Shown: positions 10,466 to 22,729 of the stretch, piece after piece | Layout of the letters: each line of letters opens with the position of its first letter | Numbering within the stretch: the stretch's first letter is position 1 | Assembly (NCBI RefSeq): GCF_035222275.1 | Contig: NC_085886.1 | Span: 2,418,001 to 2,482,000 of the forward strand | Length of the DNA: 64,000 bases | Direction: 5' to 3' | Origin: Podospora bellae-mahoneyi | Lineage: Eukaryota > Ascomycota > Sordariomycetes > Sordariales > Podosporaceae | Position numbers and translations under genes: made by a program | Notes under the pieces: generated by a model | What the model was told of the DNA's origin: nothing | The model's input: only the letters and a program-made list of their open reading frames with translations | Databases searched by the model: none

Positions 10466-13400
10466 TATGGTGGAGCTGAGAGCTAGGGTGGGGTGTGTTA
10501 GGGGGGAAGGGTTAGAGTGAATGAGGAAGGGGGCAAGGGGTTGATGAGTTTAGAGAAGGAGGTGTTATGGGGTCCAATGAGATGATGTTGTGCTGGCTAA
10601 GTTTTGTTCTGTGATATGTGAAGTTTCTTCTTATGGTGATTGCAATGACAAACACGGCTTGTGTAGCTCGGCTTTTTGTGGTTCGGTGTTGGAGCATGAG
10701 AATTGGTTTTATTGTTTTTGAGTTTACCTATCTATTTACCTTGCACGGATTTACAAGCTCACATGTCTGTTACCGACCATTTTCTACATCATTAACTCCG
10801 GTCCGGTCAAACTCGGTGCGACACTACAGCTATGTGGGTTTTGAAGGAATACCTCTCAGCTTCTAATGTCTGTCCTCACTGGGAGGTAATACAAGAGGAT
10901 TCTCCCGCCTGTATCATATTCCCACATTTTCTGGCCTTATCCTGACCATGTTCCCGCGATTCGGTGAGCTTACTTCGGTACCTAGGTGGACAACACGTGG
11001 TCGATATGAATAGGAATGGAATGGAAACAAATTATACTTTTGATCTGGGGGGACCTAGTTTTTTTGACATGTAGGATGATCTATGCCGAGTTGGACAGGG
11101 GGAAACGTGGATCGGTTGTGGAAGGAAGTATGTGTATGTATAGACAAGGTGTAGGGCGGGGAGGTGATGTCAGCTTGTAAGGTAGACGGGAGAGAGTGTG
11201 AATCCATTTGGTACAAGCTTTTGCGGCGCGGTTGGTCGTGTACGACGAGGCATTGGAAGATGCTGGGTGGAATACGTATGCGTCTGGGGTTGGGACGAGG
11301 TGAGGGCGCCCGTGGATTTGGGTCTCTTACCTTACGATGATCAAGGGTTGTGTTGAATTCATTTGAATATACCTTGGCCATGGTGGGCAGACAAAAGTAC
11401 ACGTACACGTAGGGGGGGAATATCTTGTCGTGAATGAAGGATGGGATGGTTTTAAGTTGCATTTTTGCACTGGTGATGAAAATCGCAAACAAATCCTACA
11501 TGCTAGGAAAATCTGGTTGATGTCTGTGAGTTGAGGCTGTGTTGGAGAGAGGACTGTGGGTTATTCCTCTAGACAGATCCTCTAAATGAGGCGAGAATGA
11601 GGATGAGATGACACATCGGGTTGTCGTCCCGGTTTTCCTTCCAAGCTCATTTGAGTTGGTAAGTTCAGGACAGATCATGATTTTGGGCGGAGGGTAGACT
11701 GTATCCGCTGTGCTGTGATAGGAAATATAACATATACCCCTCATATCCAATTCTTACGTTTGTGTTGTCTCATCCCTAGAGTCCTCGTTGGCCTGGTGCT
11801 TGTCTGAATGAGAACCGAACGGAACTGACGGCCCTGACCAACTGAACGGGACGGAAAACCGTCCACATCAGACATAGGACGACTTGACCTGGCAACTGGT
11901 CGAACCATGTGATGAAGAACGGAGCGGACCATGTCCGGCAGTAGAGAACCTTGGATCATCTCTCGCTCCATCTTCACAGGCCCTCGGCACCGACGGCTTG
12001 GTCCGATATCTACGGGGTGCCTTGCTTTGCCGTACATACCTTCCTTGAACTCGCTTACTTGCCGATCGAGGCTGTTATGGCCTTCCTATTTCAGATGAGG
12101 TATACGCCCTGCTCGTATAGGTGTGGCAGAAGAGAAGACCCCACGGCTGTAAGGTTCGTCCACGTAATCCCATGACATCAGATACGTGTATGTTCTGAGA
12201 AGAAAGAGGGCAGAGACAGCAGGCGGCCTCTTTCGTGTCTGGTCTTCTGACGGGAGGATCACATCGTCATTGGTGAAGTGATCTCCATAAGAGCCGAGTT
12301 ATGGGCCGTGGACGGACGGTTGAAAGGCGAAATAATTTCCCAAACGGGATGACTTTGTTATGCAAAAGTTGTCAAGTGAGCAGCCCCCAAGGCACCCACT
12401 TATGTACGTGTAGAGCACATACCGCGCTCACCTACCGACTGGACCCCGAGGTGGGATGGCTATTGGAGACAAGAAAAAGCGAGAGTGCGGACTCGCCGGA
12501 ATAGCAACTTTGATGGAGAGGTGGGCATCCCTGTGTGGAACATGTCATCGAAGGTCTGTAGAAGAAACACTAGCGTCTGAGCGTCGGGGATTCAACCTGA
12601 CAAGGTGACGGGTGCCAGGGTATGATAAAGACGTTGGCGGAATCCATCGTCCGTGGTCCGTGAGATACAAGGCCCCCGGAAAGTGACTTCTTGAACGATG
12701 ACATTGGTTATTCTGTAAATCACTGATCGAGCTGTCATGAGTAGATTGATCCATGGCGGCCCAGCAGTCCCGCGGGTGAGACGGGTAGATTGGGGAAGAC
12801 GCAGGTACGGGACCGCCTGTCAGGCACAAGGAAGAGGGGGGCAAAGAGAGGCACAGCTCTGGCCTGGCCTTTCTTCCCCGCACAAGGCCGATGTATTCGT
12901 CCCTTGCTAGAATGACTGCCGGTTGTGGTCCAGCTAGTGGGCCAAAGCTTGGTCGGACGACGTTAGTAATAGGGACTATCTCGTCTGTGTGTATGTGCTA
13001 CAGACAGCCCTATAAGCCAAAATGATTATTACTATGAATATCACGCCAGGCCACCCTTGATTATTCGAGCCTTAAGACAGGGTCCTAAGAGACGAAGACG
13101 CCACCGCGGACGTGGAGGGCAGAGCCCAGGCAATCAGAGATCAGCTCCCAAGAGACGGGCAAGATGGACAGCATGAACAACGACCGGCCGAGCGGCGTGG
13201 CAAAGTCGGTTAGTTTCGAACAAAAGATGGGGAGACTGGGTCTGCAAGCTGGATTGGGGGAAACAAAATGGTTGCCTCGGGGTATGAAGGAGCACTGCAG
13301 CAAGAGAAATAACCGCTACCACTGATGAGAATACTCCATGGAGGACGAGAAAGAAGGAAAATGCCATGAGTTCCAAACAAGGCCAAGTAGATCTTGTTCA

Positions 13401-16400
13401 GGAACGGGCAACTGAAGTGACGACAGAGAAACAGACCAGGAGAAGTTCTATGGTTCGAGATCCACTCGATCAGCCATCCTTCGTATCACCTTTCTTACTC
13501 CATACACTGTCAAACACTGGGCGGGCAGAGGGGGGAGACGTGTCTGGAAGTGGCTGTGGAGATATCTGTCATCTGCAGTCCACAGACCTTTCTATAATTA
13601 ATATCGACCATGCGATGCAAAGACGGGAGGCTGCCGAACCGAAATAGTTTGATGAGGGCGACAAGGCCGAACTGGTGCGAGTTGCGGGGTTGGCGTGGTT
13701 GGAGGGTGGAATTACGGAGCGCGGAACTCGGCAACGGGTCCCCAGTCACGCAACATTCGGAGGATAACGATCTGGGCGGATCTCATCAGAAAGAAAGAAG
13801 AAAGAAAGAAGTCGTTGATGACCGTTGAACGAACTCGAACAAGAAGGCGGAGACTTCAATCGACTCAGGACTCATAGCGTGACATGGGTCGATGTCTGCG
13901 ACAGATCTGAGACAGCTAGAGGCCCCTGCTTAGACAGGGATCCCTAATGTCGATTACCCTCAGCAGCGAATCAGGACGCGGGCTGGACCCACTGCAACGC
14001 CAACCTCAAACCTGTTGCCCCGTGCTCGAGGGCGTCCAGTCGCGTCTCTTCCAACGACATGTCTTGACCATCACTCAACACTGCGATATCCCAACCTACC
14101 ACTGAGGCTAAACGGATGTTTCTCGACGGATCCAAAACATCGAGAGCACTTGCAGATTCGCTACCAGCTTCATCAAAACTGCCCAAACCCTCGCATTCGC
14201 CTCTCTCCGTTGTCGAATCGCTGATTTCCAGGTTGTTTGCCCACAGCTGGAAATACCCTCACCCATGGCCTGGGCCTGCCAATGAAGAAACTTTTCTCCA
14301 GATTCCATCTCCGTGCACGGTCGAACTGGTCGTGCTTGCAACTGACTGCCGCCCCCCGACCCGTCATGCCGGCCACTCACGCCCGCAGGTCTGGTTATCA
14401 GATGTCGGGTATGGAACATGTAGTTGACTGATGTCTGCCAGCGGCATCTAGAAGACTGGGAGCCTTCGACCTGTTGACCAACAGGATCACACGCCTTGTT
14501 ATTACACCACAACCATTATCTGGCACGACAGACACAGTTCTTTGGGGTACCAACAGTCAGTCGGTATGTCGTCCGGTGTGGTGCGCCGCCTCGAGGCCAC
14601 CTCACGGACACGCGGCCGGGTCTCGATCTACGCACCAGGCCAAGACAGGAGAGAAACCCCCCAGAAAAAGTCAGAAACTTGAGATCCGGATCGCCGATGC
14701 CAAAACGGCGCCCGTTGCTCGATGTGGTCTTGCCAAACATGCTCTGCCATGATCTCCACTGGGAATCCTGGGCCAGGTTGCGAATCGGTTTCCTCTCACG
14801 CTCACAGCGGCTACTGCAACTCTCATTGCGAGTAGCCCACACCGAATTTTCGGTGCAGAATCGCAACTTGCTGTGCCAGGTTGCCTGTCAAACAATTATC
14901 GTGAGATGGTCAGCCCTCGGTCCGTGAGCTGCTCCCGCACTGTTTGGCCTCGACAGCGGGTGCGCGATGGGGTCTGGCCAAGATGTCACCCAAGACCACA
15001 CCCTGCCATTCGTTGTTTTCTCTTGATTCTATTTTCTTTTTTGATTTCGCCCCCCAACAACTCCATTCTCTCGACCGGCGGGATATCTCGACGTTGCCAC
15101 CTCAACGCTCGCTCTCAGGGCATGGTGCTGAGACAAGCCACCTCCTCGGCATCTTCCCCATGGCCCTGTCCAGCCTCAGCCTCCACAGGGCCGAGTCCCA
15201 GGCTGGAATAGCCTTGCGTGCCCTGTCACCCCCTTTGTCTTGTCCAAGTGGATATCACCCCTCCATCATCTGTCTCCTCTAGGAACAGACTACGCTCATT
15301 CTGTTGACCAACGTCCGGCTGCTCGTCTCGATATTCCCTTCCCGGCCTTCTTCTGCCGGCCGTTGTCTCCTGGCTTCATATCCTCGTTGCCCAGGCCCCA
15401 GTTCGCATCTGGTGGCTTCGGTGTTTTGTCCAGGTTCCCCTTCTTTTCCAATGGAGAAAGGAATGTTCTGAACCCAATCCCTGGTTCAACCCATCCTTCC
15501 CTCATCCTCACCCACGCCTCCTTATGTTCCGTCATCGATGAACAGATGTAACCCTACCCGACCCCCCCTGTCCATCGCTGCCCACCCTGCCCCCCATGAT
15601 CCTTGCTCGTCGTCCTCTGGGGCAAGCCAAGCAGATTCTCGCACACCACCTGTCCTCGACATCCACAGACACAGGTCAGGTTTGTATCAGGAAAATCCGG
15701 CTTAGCTCCTACCGACGTTCCGAGCTTGACCGTGCTGAGCTATAGGCCCCTCCCCCTCCACCGTCCCCTCGGGCAGGCCTTCTTGGTTCAAGAGTACTTT
15801 TTTTTTCTCTCATATACCCCCAGGGTCCGTCGACGCCCCCGCCATCCGGCCTTCTTTTTCCCTCTTTCCGCGTCGTCCCACCCCCCAAAAGTGTTCACAC
15901 TGGTTCCTTCTCTTCCCTCTTCTCAGTCGCTCCTTTAACGATTATTTTTCGCACCCCCTTATATCGGCCTCTGGTCTATAATACCAAGAGCTGGCTCTCT
16001 TTCCCGCCTCCGGACGGACGCCAGTGTGAACCAACGGTTTGACGAGTTGCCTCTCCACCCAACTCACCACGCTCCTTAACCAGCACCCGACACCGCGATC
16101 AGTCACTCCTTGTCTCGTATTACTTTTCATCATCTTGACACACACCCGGCCCAACGCGAGGCTTTACATTCTTTACCTGCTATCTCCGAGATCCAACTCG
16201 AAAGCAACCGTCCAGTCTATTCACTCCTTCGTTACCGATACATACCCAATCTGAATACAACTCTCGATTCGACACACCAACACCGACGCCAACGGCCACG
16301 ACAACTGCTACTTATCCTACATTCTCCATTTGGTTGACCCGACTCTATCTCATGCTCTGGACCGGGCCCTTAAGCGTGTTATAGTTCCTAGTAAGTTGCA

Positions 16401-16571
16401 AAGGACGGCTTGTGAACATCCCATGATACACAAGCGGGACCCCCTCGACTGCCAGGGTTCCTTCCGCTCGAGCATTCATGCTAACCTTTGGATGGTTGGC
16501 TACTCTCAGCTTCCGGTAAATCTTAGATTAACCACACACTTTTCTATTTTCCAAATCAGAACCGTTTTGCT
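10466..16571. other. 6-kb region without a convincing gene, distal and proximal promoter of the Rua1-like gene
   Basis: Many short open frames of 60-145 codons occur on both strands, none with recognisable domains or consistent codon usage. From about 14.9 kb the plus strand becomes pyrimidine-rich (runs of TTTCTTTTTT, CCCCCTCC), which suggests transcription starts for the downstream regulator between about 15.0 and 16.3 kb and hence a leader of several hundred bases or more. Two leader introns are suggested: 16391-16509 (GTAAGT...TGCTAAC...CTCTCAG) and 16516-16559 (GTAAAT...AAATCAG). These could also be one intron with alternative 3' sites. A lncRNA or spliced small gene cannot be excluded. 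Confidence 0.45.
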
Positions 16572-18882
16572 ATGGATTCATCCCAATTGTACGCCATCCC
16601 CGTTGCTTGACTCTACCCTTAACCAGGGACACTGGAACTTACATGTATGCTATAGACGGCAGCAAATCCAAGTACCAGCGTTCAACTTCGAAAATCCCGA
16701 GAACCAGTTTGGCAGAGAGATCACATCGCCCCATCCTACACCTGTCGTCACCATGAACGGTGGCACCATGCCTCCAAAGACCGACGCGATGACGGCACCG
16801 CAGGGAATGTGGACAACACCGACATCCCAGGGAATGAGACCCAGGCCTGCGACTATTCACGAAGGCTTCTCGTACTGCGTGGCGGAGCCGTACGAGGGTC
16901 TGCCAGCTTGGGACTCGTCATCTTTGCAAATGCAGCAGACACCTAGCGATGGCATGTCGTCGAGACCTATCTCCATGCACCAGGACTTCTATCCGGCGAC
17001 TACATTGGAGAGCAGTGAGTGTTTTAGCAGAGGAGGCTATGGCGGCTTCGAGGGGCTAACCATCCCCTCAGATTCGTGGCCGCAAAAGCCTTGCGATGAC
17101 CATTTCGAGATTCATGGGTTGGAGCCCGAGATGAACATTGGGCAGGCTTACACCACTGACGAGGCGAATCCCATTATTGACCTCAGGTATCCTGGCCAAC
17201 AGGTGGAAGGCGACTCGAACAACTTCGAGCATGGGTTGAACCCTCGCAGAATGTCTGGGTCGTCTTTTACCGTGTCCACGTCGGGCGGCATGTCAGAAAT
17301 GCCTCCCTACGAGGATTTCTCCACGACCCTCTCCGAAGCGCCTTCCTTCTCGTCTGAGTACCCGCCACCGTCCAACCGAAACTCGATGATTTCATCTACG
17401 CAACTGTCTCCTGTCGCTTCCCCACGCATGACACCTCAGAGCCGGTCAGAGTTGGTTAGAACTCAAAGCAGAGGGCGCGCATCGCCTTCTCCACGACCTG
17501 GAGTTCGCGCGGCCCCTTACTCGGTGGAAAGCGCCAGGAACAAGAGGTGGTCGACTGGTTCATACGGGACGGCGAATCGGAGACCTTCCCCCTTTGTGTA
17601 TCACCCTCATGACGTTTTCAACCAGCACAATCGGATGTCGTCTCGCCACTCGTCACCTACTATCGGACACGGCCCCCTCCCCTTGAACTACGGCAACCTC
17701 CAGGCAGCGCAGCAGCACCCCTATCTGATGAGCAATGCGCCGGCATTCCAGAGAAACAGCATGCTTCTGCCCACGCAACTTCCGTCTCATGTCTTCCACC
17801 ATGACACGCATCACCACCATCCTCATCAGTTTGAGAACGCGCCCCCCCTGCTCTCACATGGACTATTCCGCATGCTTCAAAGCAATGCCGACCCCCACTC
17901 TCTCCACAGCCACTACGCTGACCTTTCTGACCCCCCTGATCTGTATGCTTCTCTTCAGGAGGAGCAGATTCCTCCACCGCCCGAAGATATGAACCCATCC
18001 GACCCAGACTTGATCCCCCACGAGCAAGAGCTGAGGTTTGAGGGTGACTTGTACACCCCAAGATGGGTTCGCGGACATGGTAACAAGCGGGAAGGATGGT
18101 GCGGCATTTGTAAGCCTGGAAGGTGGCTTGTCCTGAAGAACTCTGCTTTCTGGTACGACAAGAGCTTTACTCATGGCATCAGTGCCGCAACGGGTAGCCC
18201 ATTCCAGGAGCCTCAAGACACGAGGCGCATGGATGGTAACCCTGATGTCTGGGAAGGACTGTGCGGCAGCTGCAACGAATGGATTGCATTGGTGAGCAGC
18301 AAGAAAAAGGGAACGACCTGGTTTAGACATGCCTACAAGTGCCACACGCACCCAAAGATCAAGGACGCACCCAAGCGCAGAAGGGAGAGCAGCAATACCC
18401 GTGCTCTGGCGGCCACCAACATGGCAAAGCCGGCAACCAATCCGTTGACGCCCCAAATGACACCACAGGTGTCGACGACAAACACTCCTGCTCCCGCGCC
18501 CCTTCAGTCGCAGCCTCAGCACCAGACTCAACAGGCTCTGGAACAGGCTCTGGACCAGAGACAGACACCAACCCCAGTTCAAAGCCAACACCCGCCACAT
18601 GGTCCTCCTCCCCCGCCTCCTACGCAGCAGCAGCCTCAGGGCCAGCAGCCGCATACTATGCCGTCGAAGCAGCACCAACAATACAATCAGCATCAGCAGA
18701 GCCATCCTCCACCGCAGCCAGTCATCCAGCTGCAGCCTCCGCCGGTCCGTCACTTCCACCGACACCTCCCACCTCACCTCCAGCTCCTCCCGACGTCAGC
18801 TCCTCCGCAGCCTCCCAGAACAGCCATCATGAGCCCCATCCCTCCCATGGCTCCCATGGACGGCTTTGCGAACATGATCTAG
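16572..18882 (+). CDS. Rua1-type transcription regulator (Rua1 C-terminal domain)
   Basis: I read exons 16572-16588 and 16656-18882, 747 residues. The first coding exon is only 17 nt (MDSSQ plus two bases), joined through a 67-bp intron (GTACGC, CTTAACC, TATAG) to RQQIQVPAFNFENPEN. The longer open frame back to 16330 would read through likely leader introns, so I reject that start. The ATG at 16753 is a fallback. Residues about 470-580 form the conserved domain: LYTPRWVRGHGNKREGWCGICKPGRWL, the WY/H pair, GLCGSCNEWIAL and HAYKCHTHPK. This is the Cys/His-containing domain named after the Ustilago regulator of ustilagic acid, thought to bind zinc and DNA. The N-terminal half is Ser/Pro/Met-rich and the C-terminal 170 residues are Gln/Pro-rich, as in activation domains. 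It is presumably nuclear; its targets in this fungus are unknown. Confidence 0.85.
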
Positions 18883-19072
18883 ACGTCACTGGCCGCTAGG
18901 TTTTCTTACTCACTATCGCTATGAATGCCGTTATGACCCTCGATACCAAAATTTGATCAGATCATTATTTCATTTCTTTGCCAGATGATGATGATGAAAT
19001 CATTTCTTTTTTTGGGTACAATTTCACTACTTGGAGCAAGGTTATAGACAGGCATGGAGCATGGCATGATTT

Positions 19073-19150
19073 TTCTCTCTCACTCTCTCTCTCTCTCTCT
19101 CAGGACGTATGGTTGAAGTGGATGCCGTTTTCTCTCTCTCTCTCTCTCTT
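19073..19150. repeat. two CT microsatellites
   Basis: Two runs of about 20-29 bp of (CT)n, at 19073-19101 and 19130-19150, are separated by unique DNA. They lie 190 bp after the stop of the Rua1-like gene, probably in its 3' UTR. Confidence 0.9.
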
Positions 19151-19961
19151 TTTTCCCTTTTATAAAGGGTTTAATTTCTTCTTGGATCAACTACTGTCTA
19201 CCAACCAACCACAAGAAAATCTCCTTCCTGTCTTTTTCTCTCACATCCCCTCTCCACTCTTGGACGACCGCAACTTCAATTCTTTGCACATTATTCGTTT
19301 TTTCTCCCTTTTTTTCTTTTGGCTTTTTTGATTTCCTGTCTCTCCTTGTTTCGTATGGCTGGTTCATCCGTTTCTTGTTCTTTTTGGCTTTTTGAGGGTT
19401 TGATATTTTAATCAGGATAGTTTTTTGTCTTCTTTTGCAGAAGGTAGTATATGATGGTGGGCATGGAGAAAGTGTCCTTTTGAAACGTAGTTTAGATACC
19501 CCTTTTTTGGATGAATGGTGGAAAAGAGGAGGATTATCACATTGGGATTTTGGTGTTGGAGGGGTGATCGATGAAAGGGGGGGAAGAGGAGGAATCGGGG
19601 AGGGGAAGTGGTTGTTGCATAGCAATTGATCTTTTTTTTCTTGCCTTGACTTTTTGATGTGTGTTGTTCTGTTTTGCTTGGCGATATCCTACGTTGCTTT
19701 TCCAGCATTGGTGAGTCCTTGATTTGGGATATTGTGGTGGCGGCGGTGGTGGTGGTGGTATTCCCGTGCCAGCATAACCGCTGAACCGAGGATTACTACT
19801 GTCTAGATGTTGATTGGCATTTTACATGTGCTTTCCAAGTGGGTGGGCATGATGAGATCAAGATCGGAGAATATGGGTAACGACAGCGGCATAAAGCGGT
19901 TCATCGCCACACGCAGGTCATCACGATTATTGTGTGGTTGAGCGGGTGAGAATTCATGCGA

Positions 19962-19988
19962 TCCATCCCATCCCATCCCATCCCATCC
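19962..19988. repeat. CCATC pentanucleotide microsatellite
   Basis: About five copies of the CCATC unit followed directly by a short CT run. Confidence 0.85.
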
Positions 19989-22729
19989 TCTCTCTCTTTT
20001 GCTTCCCTTGTCAAGGGAACCCTGCTCGGATACAGGAAAAACCATTGCGGGGAACCTTGACGGTTGGGATCATTTCTCGTTGTTTTTTCTAATAGGATGA
20101 ACTGTCGCACACACACGCGGGATGATAAAAAGAGAGCAAGATGGTAGGTAGCAGTTTCATTTTGTGGAATTCATGCGACAGAGCAGCGAGATGGTGTGCA
20201 GCTTCTCTGTGAGGCTGATGATTGCGTGGTGGTGGTTGGATAACCGCCCAGGGTTGTTGAAGAAGGAAAAAGAAAAAGCCAGGGTTAGGTGATGAAGGAT
20301 AGTGTACTAGCGGGGCAGGGTTAGGGTGGTGGGTGGTAGGGCGGACAGGGATCTAAAGTGGTTGCAGATTTCAGCCTTCTTGGCGGCGAGGGGCGCCTTA
20401 CTAGAAAGAGGATTTATCCCGGTTTGGTTGGAGTGTTCAATTCTTGATTCTTTCGCTGTAAGAAAGAAGACGAGAGGGGATAAGATGGGATGATTGATTG
20501 GATTGGGGAAAAGGGATGAATGGATGGGAGGGATTGAATGTTTTAACTGGTTCGGTTGCCCTGCCAATCAGTGGTTCACAAGCCCGAGCTTGAGGGAGGT
20601 TCAAGAATGGGGGGTGTGGTGTATGCTCCTGATGCATGAAGCTGTTGCTGTTGGTGAGGTTTGGGACGAGCTCCTGTCCAGTCGATGTGGGGATTTGGAT
20701 GACAGTCTAAAACTGGGAGTTTTTGTTGAAGTTGTTTCATCAGCCTCTTGAGGTTGCAGTAATTGATGGATTTGATGGAGGCGATAAGTTACCATGTGGG
20801 TGGTCTCGGCTGGGGAGGAGGTATATTTTTGGGGTTTGCATGAACTTGACGACGTCAGGGACGGGTGGGATTTCCAAGTGGGAGAAGAAAAGTAATTGAG
20901 AGAACCGGAGTCGGACAGAGTTTGGAAACCTGGGGGTTGTGTTTAATTACCGCTTGCTGCTCAGTGAGGCTTGAGCTGCGGTGGTGGGTGTGTTTTCCAG
21001 GTACAGCAGTGACAGCACCGATTATGCGCCGATTTTTGCAGCTGCAAATACCAATGCAGGAACCCAGCGATTGCCACTGGATTGTCATGGGATGTCAATT
21101 GATTGGATTGGTCTCTCCTTTTTGGGGGGCTCATGGTTGGGAAGCAAAGACGATCACGAGTCCAGGGTTGGGAATGTTCTTTGCTGGCTGCGTCTGCGGG
21201 CGCTGTTGGGACTATGCTTTCTCTCTTTTGGAGGAGTGTGGCCGAAATCTTTCGATTGCTGCAATGAGATCAGAGTTATTTGATGTTTGACCTGTTGAAT
21301 AGCAAGACTTATGAAGATGGGGAAAAGAAGATCGATGATGGAAGAGGTACCCCACCACGTGCCTAGGCTTTGATCTCCACCCTGCCCATGTCTCCAGCTG
21401 CTGGCTTGCGGGGGTGACCTTCTTGTTCACCACCAACTTCAGCCAGAAGCCCACTTCCAAGCAGGCTGCCGACAGGGGTCCTTTCTCAATTGACTCATTT
21501 GGCTTGATATCGTGCATGTTGCCGTATCAGATATCTGCGTGCCTCTTTTTTTCTCCTTCCGGTGATGTCGATCGAATAGGTATCGGATTCGATATCCAGA
21601 TCAGTCCTGACGAATTGGGTACCCCCTCTGACATGCAGACCGAAGGACGAATTCCACCGCCCTCTCTAATTTCTACACATGCAGTGGCCAGCCTGCCGAT
21701 GCGCAGTCTCGGCCTCGGACTGCAGCAAGCATGTCGGCACTAAAGCCGGAGCGGGGAAGACTTCGTCTCATCAAGGGCTCAGGTACCTGATAATTGGATA
21801 TTGGAGGCTTGCATGCCTGATGCACTGCAGCACCTTCCCTCGACATTCAGGCTATCCATCCTGTACCCCCACTGTCTGATGGCTTGCTGAACTGCACACC
21901 GATCTATGTAACTGACTGACCTCTCAGCTAGCTACCGCCCCGGTCCAACCTCGCACGCAACCTTTGAGGCACAGAGTACGTCTTGTGTCGCAGACTGCTG
22001 GTGTTTGTCTGAATTGCCGCCGTCCCAGCGAGTATCGCCAGAGTCTTGAAAAAGAGCTCAGTTGATCGCTGCTGTGAACGTGAGCAGGGGGCAACCCGTG
22101 CCGCCAACCAGGGCTTCCAGGGCCCCTCGCAAGCAAATCCACTCGCCCTCAGCACAGACCCGACAATAATATATCTCGGTACATTTTGTTCCAACCAGGC
22201 TTTTGCATTTCCCGGCCCCCAGGGATTGGGAAAGAGATATATCTGCGCTGTGCTCCTTCACCGGGCTTGTCAAGGGTTTCTTGTCCTGTTTCGTTTCCCT
22301 CTTCTCTGACAATTGACGGTTATGCTCAGAGCTGCTTGGTAGCTTGGCCCCGTTTCCTTACAACAAGCCCTTGATGTCTCTTTGGCCCCGCGCAGACAAC
22401 CTCGAAAAGCCGTTTACTGACCGTGCCCCTGGGCTGCCAGATTTTATTGTTTACTTTGCTTACGGAACGAATGTCGACGACGCTTGGATACCCCTTATGA
22501 ACATGGACATTGGGCCCTGACAAATTGACGAATACACGCCGTATCATCTATCCCGTGTCCCGCATAGCTCTCCTTCCTTCCCGCTCGTCCAACAAGAGCC
22601 TCTCCATCTCGAATCTGCCTATATTGCCCCTCTACTCGGAGCACCTTGGACGTCCGAAGCAACGCCGGTGGCTTCTGACTAGAGCGCTCGGCTCATGAAA
22701 AAATACATTGAGAGAAATTTGAATCTGCT

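Larger units (their letters stand above)
18883..22729. other. 3.8-kb gene-free region with microsatellites
   Basis: No open frame here has recognisable content. The left part contains CT runs and T-rich tracts, the middle a CCATC repeat. From about 21.3 kb to 22.7 kb the base composition is mixed and probably covers promoter and leader of the PHD gene. Two telomere-like AGGGTTAGG words occur near 20.28 and 20.32 kb. Confidence 0.5.

Noticed and set aside
16330-16571. Upstream extension of the Rua1-like frame to 16330
   Set aside because: It would read through two sequences with good intron ends. The 17-nt exon at 16572 joins in frame through a normal intron.
17863-18777. 304-codon minus frame over the Rua1-like gene
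   Set aside because: A Leu/Arg-rich shadow of the Gln/Pro-rich coding strand.
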